64,000 nucleotides of DNA from Sanghuangporus weigelae (GCA_033182465.1 CP137320.1:2914001-2978000), one strand, 5' to 3'; positions 1 to 11,463 are shown, counted from the stretch's first letter. Made by a program: numbers and translations. Notes: generated from the sequence alone by a model not told the origin.

Positions 1-1758
1 CTTTTGTTGACAAGAGTAGTCTCCTGCGTATTTGCCACCGTCCGTCCGCCCATACGAGCGCTTATTGTCCATGTCGAATGGCGTGCCAATCTCACCGATC
101 AACGTCGGATAAGGACCAAGAATTTTAGAATCATCTTTGAGTATGCCCAGTTGTTCCTGTAACGATTTGCGAATCGCACGTTCTCCAATCTTCGCAGCCA
201 TCCAAGGCGCTTTGTACTTCCCTCGCAACACACCCAACGCATCGGCATTGAACCAGTTCCAATGTCGCGTGACGAGCGTCAGCCCATCGTAATAATGCGC
301 AGCATAACAGCACCGACCACGTAAATCATCCGGTCCGTCCAATGGAGGAGGGGTAGTAAACACAGGAGGTTGCACAAAAGATATAGCTTCCGGTTGGGCA
401 GTTCGTATTCGCGAGATATAGTTTCGCCAGAATGGTCTCCAGAAGTCGGCCTCAAAAACTACTGGTCGATCGGGGTCGAAGGGCGGACAGCGGAAATAGT
501 CAGGTTGGAGAACATATCCCGATTCTACATCCCAAACTCCATGCAGCGCCCAGACGCAAATACCAAGTTTCCAGCCTTCGTCGCGTTTCCATCCCCATCG
601 GTTGCTAATACCGTCTTCTTCCTCTTCTGGATCAAGCCAATTCTTTCGACCTTTGGGGTCGATGGTGACCCAGCCATCTTGCTTTGGCCCGAAGCTTCCA
701 AACGTCCAGTGTTCTACGGTTTGCACTTGGCCCATACCTAATCGCAAAGATTGTGCGGGTGTCGGCCGGGAGCCTTTGGTAGCTGTTGCCCCTTGCTCCG
801 ATGGTATGGAATTTATATCGTCCCAACCGCACCAGCCTTCCGCAGGCTCGTTCATACCATCCCACCCGATGATGCATTCATCGTACAGATCGCCAGCTTC
901 TCGTATACGATCCGCTAGAGCACCAAAGGCAGCGATGAAATGGGACTGAAGGTAGTCTTGGATATTTTGGCCATCAATAATGCATTTCGGAGCATAGTCC
1001 TTTCCAGCAAAGAATAACGTAAATATTGTTTGTGAAACGAGTCGCCCGTAATTTGTACTCCAGATCATCGCTGGCAGCTCTTCTGGTTTAGGTTCATGGG
1101 CAACAGGATATTCGGAATGTACGATTGCAGCTTGAGTTGCGGTGAAGTTATGCGGGTTCATTCCACACGCGATTAAGGTCCAGTAAGGGGCACCAGAACC
1201 TCCCGAAAAGCGTGACCACTGGAAAACAAATTAAATATGATGACTTTATTCAGACAAAGTCGATGTGGCTTACGACATCCTGATGAGGATCTATGTAAAC
1301 TTTGAAACCGTATTCTTTACATTTTCGGAACACCTTGATCGTGTAGTCCATAAATTCATAATCGTATTTACCCCTAATATGAATTAGTTATTTGTGAAAG
1401 AGCGTAAAGAACGGCAAACTCACGGTCCCTCGTGTTCCAACGCCTCCCAGGTAATCGGGTAACGCAAGACATTGAATCCCCACCCTCTAAGCCGAGCAAG
1501 ATGCACATCCGCACTCCCATCCTCCAAGCACAAAGGCTGATCGATGAATGATTTGTTGCCATTCTCGCCCGACTGCCACAGGTGATTGCGCAAATACGAG
1601 GGCTCGCTGATTGGTTGCTTAGCATTACCTGAAAGGTTGACGCCGCGGAGGATGAGAGTGCGGCCTGAGTTGTCTACGAAGTTGCCATCGATTGTGTGAA
1701 TGAAATAAGGCTGGGTTGGTTTTTCTGTCGCCGGTGACACGGATGGTATTCGAGGCAT
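1..1758 (-). CDS. EGH1: GH5 steryl-beta-glucosidase (EGCrP2/Egh1-like), C-terminus cut off by window edge
   Basis: Predicted glycoside hydrolase family 5 enzyme of the fungal ergosteryl-beta-glucosidase/glucosylceramidase group, which removes glucose from sterol glucosides in the cytoplasm. Exons read right to left are 1424-1758, 1274-1373 and 1-1218, with introns of 50 and 55 nt and consistent phase. Visible motifs in order: GRTLILRGVNLSGNAK near the N-terminus, DPHQDVWSRFSGGSGAP across the second splice, the acid/base motif GWDGMNEP, and the nucleophile region LIGEIGTPFDMD near the window edge. No signal peptide is seen, which fits the cytoplasmic family. The start is the ATG giving MPRIPSV. 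The stop lies left of the window. Family assignment is firm; sterol rather than ceramide preference is inferred. Confidence 0.88.
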
Positions 1759-2411
1759 GGCGGGAGGTGGAGTAAGGAGAGGGACAAGGGACGAGTGGAT
1801 GGAGACTTGTAAGTGGGCCGACTTGTATATAAGATAATAATTAGTTCATGCTTGCCTTTTTGGGCCATCTCAATAGAAGTACACTATGGTAATAAATTCC
1901 CACGATTACATCTCGTCCCCTCGGATACAGACAGGCCTCTCCTATTCGAGGGCTTCGGTAACAACCATCAGACAATGCCACCCTGCTTGGCTGCTGTTGG
2001 CGTATCATGCTCGTCGACCCCGTCTTTGTTCAAAAATATATATCACGCACAAAATGCCATTCCATTGGACTATTGAAAGTGTTCCTTAAAAAAATTATAA
2101 TGATCTGAGGAGTAGAAATCGAGGTTACGATTCTTATCGGAGAAAGAGTCGTTACTTAGCAGTCGTTACTTAGCAAGATGGAAACGCAACCACGTGCACC
2201 TGGCTTACGCACTGAGAACCATGTCATCAAAACTCTTTATTTCCGGACCGCACCAAAGTGCACAGCCTATCCGAACAAAGTCTATCAGCTACAGAAAACA
2301 TAACCCTCTGCGTCACATAGAATGAATTGAAATGAACATATCCACAGCTCCGCTATCGATCGGGTTCAGGCTGTGTAATGCGTCTCAGTGAATAACATCT
2401 ATAAATAATCA
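1759..2411. other. Intergenic, tandem genes on minus strand
   Basis: Upstream region of the GH5 gene and downstream region of PER1, 653 bp. Apart from one short direct repeat I see no coding frame with family support. Confidence 0.6.
2147..2174. repeat. 14-bp perfect tandem duplication
   Basis: The unit AGTCGTTACTTAGC occurs twice back to back between the GH5 gene and PER1. It is a simple recent duplication with no obvious function. Confidence 0.85.
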
Positions 2412-3533
2412 CTACAGTCTCTCCACTTTCCATCCGTCGTCCAGCGCATCCTCGATCAAGAATCCATACCACAGCTCCGCGATCGGAGCGGTGGCGGCGT
2501 GCCATAAAGCGTGGGCGTCGAGTACTCGCCCGATCGGAGGGAAGTCGAGTAACTCCAGGGACATAGCGCCCATAGTCAGTGAAACACTGAGCGCGGCCTT
2601 CCATGCACATCGTGGTCGGTAGTTCCTCGGCATTGGTGAAGGTGGAAATCGTCGGATGATGGTGAATGATTGAGGAAGAGAGTAAAGCAGCCAAAGAAAA
2701 TTGTGCAAGAGTCCAATGATGAGGTTGAAGATGATATTATAGGTATAATCGAAACGTGGTAGGAGCGAAAGATACGAGACATGTGAGATGTACGCTGTTA
2801 TGCAGATAAATGTCCATAAGTTGTATAACGTCCGTCGAGAGGGTCGTCCAACAAAGAAAAATCGAGAAACAACAGTACAAAGAGCAACGATGAATACAAG
2901 TGCAGCAGAGAAGTAGTCAAGCTTCTCTGTCGTAGGCTTATCTGGGAGCGAATGGAGAAGAATAAAAGTAAGTTCATCAAATGATAACTTAGTGTTCTTA
3001 AAGAAAATCTGCATACCGCGAACATGGAAAACAGCAGAGCATATCCATGCGTTCATATTAACAACGCTCCACAAGAGCAAATACATCTTCATCGGATGTG
3101 TATCTGGTACCCGGCCCTCCACGCTCCTATATCCTCGTACATGTACCCAAAGATTCATCAACGAGAAGAACACCGACGCAGGCTCCTGCATCCCCAATAC
3201 CCTCCAAAACGGCCATTTCCCGTGATATTGTAAAATCGGCCTTCCCTGAGTGATGGCTTCATCTGTGAGTTGGTGCATGCACCAATAGGCACAATCGTCT
3301 GTGCATGTCCAGCGGGTAAGGCGCAAAGAGAGAGGAAGAGTTTGAGGAATGTTGTCTTCCACCACGGTAGGCACGTCATCAGCTCCAGACGAACGGCAGT
3401 TTTGGAGTTTGCATGAATAGATGCACTTTTGGAAGGAGATTGAGCGATCGCCGGCTGAAGCGTTGGTTATTTGAATGACATAGGATAGAGTGCAGAGGAG
3501 TAACAACAGTGTTTTGGATGTCGATGGTTTCAT
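2412..3533 (-). CDS. PER1: PER1/PGAP3-like GPI-lipid remodelling protein
   Basis: Multipass ER membrane protein of the Per1 (PGAP3) family, which removes an acyl chain from GPI anchors during lipid remodelling. Exons are 3017-3533 and 2412-2941; the 75-nt intron (2942-3016) is a multiple of three without stops, so the reading frame also runs through it. After splicing the family sequence VFHVRDKPTTEKLDYFSAA is restored. Other signs are a signal peptide (MKPSTSKTLLLLLCTLSYV), paired cysteines in the lumenal N-terminus, YHGKWPFWRVLGMQEPASV, and the C-terminal AHALWHAATAPIAELWY histidine motif. The spliced product is 348 aa, normal for the family. It is divergent from the F-box gene. Confidence 0.93.
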   Translation of the reverse strand: MKPSTSKTLLLLLCTLSYVIQITNASAGDRSISFQKCIYSCKLQNCRSSGADDVPTVVEDNIPQTLPLSLRLTRWTCTDDCAYWCMHQLTDEAITQGRPILQYHGKWPFWRVLGMQEPASVFFSLMNLWVHVRGYRSVEGRVPDTHPMKMYLLLWSVVNMNAWICSAVFHVRGMQIFFKNTKLSFDELTFILLHSLPDKPTTEKLDYFSAALVFIVALCTVVSRFFFVGRPSRRTLYNLWTFICITAYISHVSYLSLLPRFDYTYNIIFNLIIGLLHNFLWLLYSLPQSFTIIRRFPPSPMPRNYRPRCAWKAALSVSLTMGAMSLELLDFPPIGRVLDAHALWHAATAPIAELWYGFLIEDALDDGWKVERL

Positions 3534-3696
3534 GCTGGTTCAACGAAATCGCGTCCGCTTTTGGTTTTGGAGACACCTCTGTAGTCCCCTCTTTGGAGAT
3601 TTGTTCTCACGATTTCTGCTTTGTAGCACGTAGCAACAAGCATTCACTTGCTCTTTATTATTCCTGTGTCGGATCCTTTTCCATTTGGCTTTAATC
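3534..3696. promoter_or_regulatory. Shared divergent promoter, PER1 / F-box-like gene
   Basis: Only 163 bp separates the two start codons, so both promoters must lie here or overlap the neighbouring 5' ends. I could not identify a convincing TATA box or factor site. Confidence 0.5.
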
Positions 3697-4962
3697 ATGC
3701 AGAACAAAATATTTCTACCAGATGACGTGTGGCTAAATATCTTCGACTGGGCGTCATTCGTGCCAAACGCATTTGATACGCACGCACCAGACATGTTTTC
3801 TTATCCTGGCCCGTGTTCGCAAGAGCAAATTCAGGGAGGCATTCGAGAAACACTGTGCACGAAACGCCGGATCGTGCTCGTTTGCAGAACATGGAACATC
3901 CTCGCAACTCCGTTTTTGTACAAGGCGATACCGATAGTCAGGAAGACGACGTTGGAGAAGATTTTGCGAACTCTCTCGATGACGGACGAGAATGGCGTGA
4001 ATACTGAAACCTGGAAAGGGCGATGGACCATGCGCCTCGACATAGTCCTCAAGTATGGAGGGCAGCTTCCGGCAGATGACTTCATTGCTCTCCTACGTTT
4101 GCTTCCCGACATACGAGTGATCGTTGCAAGAAGCGAATTTTTTGCTTTTACTCAATCAAATGGTCCCATCTCTCTGATCGATTTGCTCGGAGTTGCAAGG
4201 CAAAGCACGCTTTTGGGCTCTCTACATGTCCTGGATATTCGCTCCGTTCGTAGCGCTGATAGAATTGATGCTCTAGATGCCATTGATGGCTTGTCTTTAC
4301 GCATCGTGAGGATCTACCCTCCCGTACTGTCGCTTTGGTTAGGGAAGCGTATTACCTTGCCGGAAATCGAGTTGTTGGAAGCACCACCGCAACTACTAAA
4401 TTCGGTCTTTTCTGGAGAGATACCCGCAGGCACTCTCCGCCACCTAAGCATTAAGGGTGATTTCGACGCTGTTTGGAAAATCATTGGAGGATATCTATCG
4501 GGAGTAGGAGGTCAGCTATTGTCACTCGAGATCGATGATGGCTGCCTGGACAACTCTGTAAATTTTCGCCATATCAGCAGACCGATGCCTAAGGCATTTT
4601 TTCGCGAGGTAGCGCACTCTTGCCCGAACCTTGATAGTCTCATCATCAATTCAAAATGGCGCTCGTTGTCGTACCTCGGCGACGGTCTTCCGCCTGTGAG
4701 GAGACTTGGCCTCCGTTTCCATCAAAAGGACGCAGACGGCAAGAATTGGCTGAAGCACCTTTGCTCTGTCTTATCCATCTGTGTATCGATTTCAGATTCG
4801 CTTCAGGTTATCCGCATCATTGGAAGGCCAAGTTACGCCGAGCTGCGGTACCATCATAGCGGTTCCCTGAAAATCATGCAAAATTTTTCAAAGGCTGTTC
4901 TTCTAGGATCGAGGGTGCGATTCGAAGATCGGACTGGTCGACTTTTCCATGACGTCGCTTAG
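3697..4962 (+). CDS. F-box-like protein
   Basis: Intronless 421-aa protein. The N-terminus, FLPDDVWLNIFDWAS followed by CRTWNILATPFLYKAI, resembles the split F-box of basidiomycete F-box/LRR-like proteins; the usual role would be a substrate adaptor for an SCF ubiquitin ligase. The rest holds irregular leucine-rich segments (LRHLSIKGDFDAVWKI, CPNLDSLIINSKW). I start it at the ATG giving MQNKIF, because nothing upstream in frame is an ATG. No substrate can be inferred. Such genes are numerous and fast-evolving in Agaricomycetes, and this one has no recognised ortholog. Confidence 0.7.
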   Translation: MQNKIFLPDDVWLNIFDWASFVPNAFDTHAPDMFSYPGPCSQEQIQGGIRETLCTKRRIVLVCRTWNILATPFLYKAIPIVRKTTLEKILRTLSMTDENGVNTETWKGRWTMRLDIVLKYGGQLPADDFIALLRLLPDIRVIVARSEFFAFTQSNGPISLIDLLGVARQSTLLGSLHVLDIRSVRSADRIDALDAIDGLSLRIVRIYPPVLSLWLGKRITLPEIELLEAPPQLLNSVFSGEIPAGTLRHLSIKGDFDAVWKIIGGYLSGVGGQLLSLEIDDGCLDNSVNFRHISRPMPKAFFREVAHSCPNLDSLIINSKWRSLSYLGDGLPPVRRLGLRFHQKDADGKNWLKHLCSVLSICVSISDSLQVIRIIGRPSYAELRYHHSGSLKIMQNFSKAVLLGSRVRFEDRTGRLFHDVA

Positions 4963-5108
4963 AATGACCAACCCGGATTGAAATATCATCTTCGAAGCAG
5001 GCGACATGAACACGTTGTGACGATGGTAAGTAATTCAACTAATGAATACATCTCCATAATACTCAGCACTACATATTGCTATACGCAAGTCGGTCTCGTT
5101 TAAGTTAT

Positions 5109-6930
5109 CTACGAATTTATAGTGATAGCGAAGTCCTTGAACCACGTGTATTGGTCCCTCGGAGTTGCGTATTCTTCTGAACTTCCTCCGAAGAACGTGC
5201 TGGGCATCTACGTCAAGCTCATTCTGTCTCAAATACGGGCAATCCCACTTACCTGAAGAATAGTCCGGAAAATCCAATAGGTTCAGGTTCGCCTTCTTCT
5301 TCGGTGAGCCCTGGCATGGCCGCTTCCTTCCCTGCAGCGTTGAAAGCGTGCTCCCATACATAATTGGCTATCGTCGCTGTCGACCGCGGCACCGTTTGCG
5401 TTATCGTGGGCCGGTCAGACATCGTTGCTGCCATCACGGATCGGGTGATAGTGAGGTTGTAAATGATCGCTGAAGCAGCATCGCCGGTTATAGGAGGTGC
5501 GGAAAACTGCTGAAATGGAAGCAGTGGCGGGGGATCCGACAGTGGGTATTGGATGCTGCTAGTCGAAGACGAAGAGTTGTTCTTTGCGAAAGGTGGAAGT
5601 ACGCCTTCATCAATTCCGGCTTTGTCAATAGCTCCCAGTACGCCACCGAGTAACGGCGAAAGGAGACCACCATCATCTGCGTCGTTATCTCCTGCAGCTG
5701 TCTGCGTTGGGCTCGAGGATGTCGATGTCGAGGTTATGGACGGTACATCGCGATAGAATACATCGTGTCGGTTCATGATGTCCCTCCCGTTCACTTCTAG
5801 TCGAAATCCTCCATTCTGCTTTCCTGGAGTGTTGAGTGCGACAGTTTGACGTACATGAGTCCATTCTCCCGGAGTAAACTTGAAAGCTCCTCTCGCGATG
5901 GAGAGTCCATAGGCGGCATCGCATACTGATTCAGGCGGTGCGTGACAGAGAGAGTGCGTTTGCTTGTCTTTCGGAGCGTACTGAAAAACGTCGATCATGA
6001 TGGAAGTCATGTATATCCAATGAGCGAACTTACCAAATAAAGCTCCCCTGCCCCTCCAGCTCTCCACATCAGACGCGTACTGAAACACTGCGTCGCATCG
6101 TCCCCTCCTGAACATGTCATGTGTCCACCATACAAACCAGGCAACTTTCCGCCGAGTACCCAGTCGAAGTCTTTCGGGAAGAAAACGCTGTACTCGAGGG
6201 TGACATTGGAAGTATCGGCAAGCGGAAGTGGGGTTGCGTAAAAATCGGCACCGCCCTGAGGCGAGTTACTTGGATTGATTGAATTTGCGGGGTAGAAAAG
6301 CTGCAGCGCCGAAGATGCATTCCAGGAATCGACTTCGTCGTGAAATGTCTTCATATAATCTCCAGCTCCCGAAAGGAATCCCCCTTGACCTCCCTCGATC
6401 GCACCCGGCGGCATGCCACTCGTTATCTGCAAGTTCCCTTCACCACAAGCGAAATGCGCGATCTTGAATGAGTCGAGGTTTGAGAAACGCGCTGGAGCAG
6501 ACCAGAAGCTACCCGCAGTGGCCGTAAAGGGCTCTGAAACTGTGATTGTGTTTGTTACAGTCGTTGGTGCAGCAGTGACCGTCACAATTTCTGGTTGCTC
6601 GTAGATTGTCGACGTGAATTCCTCCAAAATTGTCTCCGTTGTGGTAGAAATTGACACAAAAGGAGGGACTGAAGATGAAGGGAGCGGAAGCGAGGGCATC
6701 CACAAGAAGGCAGTTGGAGAGCTTTCGAGCGAGGTTGATGCTACGAGGCTTTCTGCTCTACCCCTAATGACAGTCAGTACAGTACCGGTCTCAACTGACG
6801 GTAATGTTGGCGTAGCTCTCCGATTTTTAATTATTGGGGGTAGGTGACGATGGTGGACATTACGAAGCGGTCTGGCAAAAGTACAAAGAGAAAAGAAGCC
6901 AAGCAGGACAAACGCAGATTTCTGCATCAT
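5109..6930 (-). CDS. Secreted polysaccharide lyase family 14-like protein
   Basis: Predicted secreted lyase of the PL14 (alginate or glucuronan lyase) fold. Exons are 6034-6930, 5253-5980 and 5109-5199 with 53-nt introns; the total is 571 aa. The N-terminus MMQKSAFVLLGFFSLCTFA is a signal peptide, so I start at 6930 rather than at upstream codons. Lyase-core motifs are VFFPKDFDWVLGGKLPGLYGG, FSTRLMWR, GEWTHVRQTVALNTPG and, restored by the last splice, FSGLFFSTFFGGSSEEYATP. A Ser/Thr/Asp-rich insert interrupts the core in exon 2. The last intron is easy to miss; reading through it stops early. Substrate (uronic-acid polymer) is inferred from the family only. Confidence 0.82.
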
Positions 6931-7364
6931 GAAGGCTACTGTTGAAGCAGACAAATGCATTGGAGGTCGTCGCTGGTTAATAATGCTCTGAGAGGATATG
7001 AGCCTGGCGATTACATTTTGAGTGAGACTGACACCACTAGTCTCTTCCGCAACGTCGATACAATTTCGTTCTCGACTGTGTCGCATATGAGCCTTCTTGT
7101 ACTCTGGTGCTGCAGTTTTCTCACGGAAAGGCCTGGCGATGATGCGGGCTCGAAAAGTAATATGTCCTTAGGCGCATTGTTAGGTCTTGTTTGCGAGAAA
7201 GACCAGTTCCATCTTGTTTAGGAAATAGATCCGAGAATCTATTATTGTAATTACGTCTTTCGTAACTGATCTTCGTGATTACGAATTATGGCACAATCTC
7301 ATATTCACAAATGATGATATGTCAGTTGCGACTCCTTTATCTCATTACGACCACGACCGTCACG
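6931..7364. promoter_or_regulatory. Divergent intergenic region, PL14 / DOPA dioxygenase-like gene
   Basis: A 434-bp interval between two start codons facing away from each other. No frame here has family support; it presumably carries both promoters. Confidence 0.45.
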
Positions 7365-8388
7365 ATGCAGATAATGGAGACTGAGCTTTCTAGTAGTCCT
7401 TCTTCGGATGTGCAAGACGTGCTTGACAATGAGATAAAGTAACTTGTCTCAATAACAGTAGGAACGGAAATATTCATTCATCTTACTGTTTGACAGGGAA
7501 TGGCATTTCCGTAAGTACCATATTGAGTTCGTTGGGCAGCGTTCGAGATATTTACACGATTTCGACCTAGATATTTACTTCCTTCAGAAAAACCGCGAAC
7601 AGCATAGAGCTGCCCTAGCTTTACGCGACGCTATCCTCCGCTTGCGACGCAATGGTGCTTTTGTAGCCGTCCCCCTGTTCAGAGTTAACACTGACCCCAT
7701 TGGGCCTCATCCTGCTGGTGCGTTTGGCTCACGGCCCTTGGCATAAGGCTTTCAATGTTCGGTACTTCGTCTAGGATCATATGAAATTTGGTGTCCTTCT
7801 GAATCGTTTGCATCTGTTTTCTCTTACCTCTGTATGAACAGAGGTGAACTCAGGTACGCATCAAATTTAGTTTATTCGTACTCCTCGTAAAGATCCGGTC
7901 TTTACTTTCGTCATTACCTGCAACAATATGATGTAGTATTCTTGTACATCCATTAACAAGAGAACAGGTGAGCCGCGTACTCTCGGCACCTACGTAAAAA
8001 GAAACCAGATCTCAAGCTCATGGCCTCCTCCCAATTAAACAGAGAACGTACGTCATCGAGCCATCTTTGTGCATTTCAGCTCAAAAGTACTGCACAGGGA
8101 TCATCAATTTCGCAACGCATGGATAGGCCCGTCTTTTCCTCTAGATCTGTCAACGCTCCCACTGCGCTCGGAAGACATACCACTACAATATCCTAGTCTC
8201 GGTAAGAATTCGTTCTCATGTCCATGTTCCGAGAGTGATTCTGTCCGGTTCAATGGGTGAATTCAGGTCTCGGATATTCATCCAAGGCTTCTCAGCCATC
8301 ACTTGAAGAACGGAAGGAGTCTGGGAAGAAGGTCGAGGAGACGTTGCAAAAGCATGAGCCTGAGGCGGCTCCCGCACCTTTGGATTAA
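7365..8388 (+). CDS. DOPA 4,5-dioxygenase-like protein
   Basis: Small protein of the DOPA 4,5-dioxygenase family, which in fungi cleaves catechol rings in betalain-type pigment chemistry. Best exons are 7365-7438, 7497-7717, 7775-7853, 7937-7967, then 8045-8201 (acceptor uncertain) and 8267-8388. Family pieces are FDLDIYFLQKNREQ (one metal His of the usual YHIYF is replaced here), PIGPHPAGSYEIW, LCMNRGELSILVHPLTREQ and RNAWIGPSFPLDL. The HPLT motif comes from a 31-nt exon. The junction after it is awkward: the only in-phase AG acceptor adds about 12 residues before RDHQFRNAW. It may be a functional gene with an insertion or a slightly decayed one. Confidence 0.65.
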
Positions 8389-8773
8389 GATTCCTGTTGT
8401 TGCGTCCTGCTGAGCTTATTTATGAATGCTGTAGTGCTGTATGAACATATCTCGGAGTCCGTGCCATGCTGTTCACATCCATACAATCATAATGTCAGCC
8501 TCCCCCCATAATTTATAGAAGCACAACCATCCTCGTCGTACATGAATATCTTCGGGCTTTGCCCAGAGGAACCACAACACATTTCCAACTAAGCCAGTTC
8601 GGGGTCTTCGTCACCATGTCGGCCACATGCGCTGTCTCTCCTTGGGTCGTGAATCACGGGTTGGATACCTTGGAGCTTGAAAGTCGATTCTTGAATTAAT
8701 AACTAGAGCATGAGGGATTACTTTGTCTCCCCTTCAGCACTGCAGAAATGACTCTCCATCTAATAAATAAAGA
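8389..8773. other. Intergenic
   Basis: Nothing supported here beyond the 3' flank of the dioxygenase-like gene. Confidence 0.5.
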
Positions 8774-9252
8774 TTAAGCAGAGAATATTTCGTAAAAATG
8801 GGCCAAGTTGTATGCAGCAGCTCGTCTTTGCCATTGAATTGACAAGAAAATGTCCAATCCAGGGTGTTTGGCACGATTGGAAGGATGATTTCTCCAGTGT
8901 CCTTCCTCAGAATCTCGAAGCCAGGAGTTTGGTTTGAGTGGAGGGAATTGTGGGAAAAGCGTAGAGAGTGGCAAGGTGTAGATGATATCTGTTGACTGTT
9001 GATAGTGATATGCCCCGTTGTATAATCCGAGTTTGGTTACATGACTAAGTGCTGAGTCAAGATCGCCATCAAGGCAAGTTAGTTTAAGAGCCACCTGTTC
9101 ATACATTGGGAGTACAGTTTCACGACACACACGCTTGAGCCCTCCAATATACACCGTCTCCTTGGACAAATTTTCAGAAGTGCCTTCAACTCGGATTGAA
9201 ATCGAGAGAACGCGCTCAGCGGAATAGGAGAGTGCATGATGGAGGCTACATT
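8774..9252 (-). pseudogene. Unrecognised open frame, possible F-box/LRR-type gene fragment
   Basis: An open minus-strand frame reads through HALSYSAERVLSISIRVEG and ends in FYEIFSA. It has no ATG near its 5' end; an AG acceptor at its start suggests an exon of a larger or decayed gene. The spacing of hydrophobic residues resembles basidiomycete F-box/LRR proteins, but I do not recognise a family. Treat it as a fragment until transcripts are seen. Confidence 0.25.
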
Positions 9253-9691
9253 ACCACCGCATCGATACAAATGCTCCCAGCTTCTGATGTTTACTCGACG
9301 ATATTATGTTCCTTCGGAATAGACCGCGTGGTCAGGGTAATGATTTCGGCCTAATTTCTTGAGTGGACCGAGACGAATCGAGACAAACAAGTACAGGATG
9401 AAACGGTAAATAGTAAGCATGATAATTTTCATTATTGAAAACCTGAAATCGATGCCGAATGGATGCAATCAAAAATAGTCTCGTGGGAGCTCCAGACTGA
9501 ACTGAACTGGAGAGAGAATAATAGTCGAGACACGCGTTTGCCGAACAAGTGATCCGAGATCTTCGTTTCCAAATTTGTATGGATCGGCCCTAACCATGTC
9601 GTGGCAGTCATTCACTTGCTATTGGCTACATATCACAACCTTCAAACACCGACCTGTTAGAGACGAACGCGGCTTATAGCTCTTTTTAAGT
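9253..9691. other. Intergenic, upstream of ALG2
   Basis: About 440 bp without a supported gene; presumably contains the ALG2 promoter. Confidence 0.5.
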
Positions 9692-11463
9692 ATGGATGAT
9701 GGAGATGGTAACCTCAAGGTTGCATTTATCCATCCTGACCTTGGCATTGGTGTGTCTTCTATTACTGTGCCGTATTTAATCGACACCTTACCGTCCGCAT
9801 TAATAGGTGGTGCTGAGCGCCTCGTAGTAGATGCTGCGCTAGGATTACAGCAGCTAGGACATGAAGTGGATATATACACGTCTCATCATGATGTCAAGCA
9901 TTGTTTCGAGGAGACAAGGGATGGTGCGGGTTTTGTCACTCTTCGTCCTATTACAGAGGAAACTAATTTGGATTCTTTTGAAACGTCAGGATCTCTTCGT
10001 GTGCATCATGTCAAATCCCCTTTTCCAAGAGCGTATAGGGGAAAGTTTCATATCCTCTTCTCACATTTGCGTCAACTACATCTTACTCTCCATCTACTTC
10101 GTGATTGTGCGACTGGATATGATGTCTTCTTTGTCGACCAACTCTCCACCTGCATACCTTTGATCCGAACATTCGCGAAGAAGCGCGTTGTGTTCTATTG
10201 CCATTTCCCAGATAAACTACTCGCAGATGGAGAATTCGTTCAAGGGAGGATGCGGAGGAAGAGCGGATTCTTGAAAAGGTTATATAGGATGCCGATGGAT
10301 TGGCTTGAGGAAATTACCACTGGTTCGTTCATTGAATTGCTGCTGTGTCTTCAGGAGAGAAGAACTGACAAGGTCTTAGGAAACGCCGATGTTCTGCTTG
10401 CGAACTCCCGATTCACAGCGGAAGTATTTAACACATTCTTTAAAATCCCCCGAAAGCCTCATGTGGTGTACCCAGGCATCAAAATTTCTGCATATGCACC
10501 TCCAGCAAGTATGGATACCCCAGAGTTGCAGGAGATTGCATCGTAAGTACATATATGGTTTTCTCTGCTCGTTTACTGTTCGAGCTCAGCGTGATTTTGC
10601 GAAGAACAGGGACCGTCCAACGCTCCTCTCACTAAATCGGTTTGAGAAGAAGAAGAATATTGCACTTGGTTTGCGATCTTTTGCATTGCTTCGGTCGAGG
10701 CGAAGAAAGGATGCCGATGGAGCATCGTCGATTGTGGACAGTGGGCTGAGACTTGTTCTTGCTGGTGATCCGCTTTGTCTCATCTGATACCTTTCCGAAT
10801 TGCATCTTATGCTTCATTTTAGGCGGATTTGACCCAAGACTTCAAGACAATATTGATACACTCCAAGAGTTGCTCATCACCGCAACAAACGCAGGCTTGG
10901 GTTATTGCATATCTTCAACCCTCTCCCTGGCATCCATCATTCCAGACCACCTGCTTTCCCGAACATTACCCGCCGCTCATGCAGACGTGATCTTCCTCCT
11001 CAACTTCAGCACTCCACAGCGGGCAACATTGCTTAACAGCCCTTCAACACTTGCGTTGTTGTACACACCTGCGAATGAGCATTTCGGGATTGGGCCTGTT
11101 GAAGCGATGGCGTGTGGACTGCCAGTGCTGGCGTGCAACAGTGGCGGGCCTACAGAGAGTGTGCTTGCTTCGCCTCCTGAGGAACGCACGGGCTGGCTTT
11201 GTTCCCCGGACGAAGAACAATGGTCTCGAACGCTTAGCGAAATAATTCAGCTTCCCGCGGAGCACCGCCGAGCGCTAGGTGACCGCGCAAAAGCGCGTGC
11301 GCAAGAATTTTTTGGGATGGAAGCGATGGCACAGGGAATACAAGAGGCTTTGTATGATGCTGTGCAGATGGGACCGGTAGGGAACTCGAGTTGTTTAGGA
11401 GACGTGATTTTGGCGGTAGTCATTTCATTGATTGCCTACGCCGTTTATAGGTTTGTTGCTTAG
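9692..11463 (+). CDS. ALG2: ALG2 alpha-1,3/1,6-mannosyltransferase
   Basis: GT4-type mannosyltransferase adding the second and third mannoses to dolichol-linked oligosaccharide on the cytosolic ER face. Exons: 9692-9749, 9807-10322, 10380-10542, 10610-10764, 10823-11463; 510 aa. Motifs: [20 protein letters not shown] (joined by the first splice), RMPMDWLEEITTG, NADVLLANSRFTAEVF, LLSLNRFEKKKNIALGLRSF, and the donor-binding NEHFGIGPVEAMACGLPVL with its EX7E pattern. A C-terminal hydrophobic helix (LAVVISLIAYAVY) anchors it. The first two introns are each 57 nt, in frame and stop-free, so naive ORF calling leaves 19-residue insertions; the second shows a CTGAC branch site. Confidence 0.95.

Noticed and set aside
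632-949. Opposite-strand frames over the GH5 gene
   Set aside because: The spliced minus-strand frame contains the GH5 catalytic motifs; these are overlapping shadows.
5035-5361. 108-aa minus-strand frame at the end of the PL14 gene
   Set aside because: It runs out of frame through the last intron; splicing 5200-5252 restores the lyase C-terminus, so this frame is a shadow.
8016-8070. GC-AG intron to repair phase in the DOPA dioxygenase-like gene
   Set aside because: A GC donor after GTGA near 7972 would fix the phase, but its surroundings match the donor consensus poorly, unlike the TrpRS cases.
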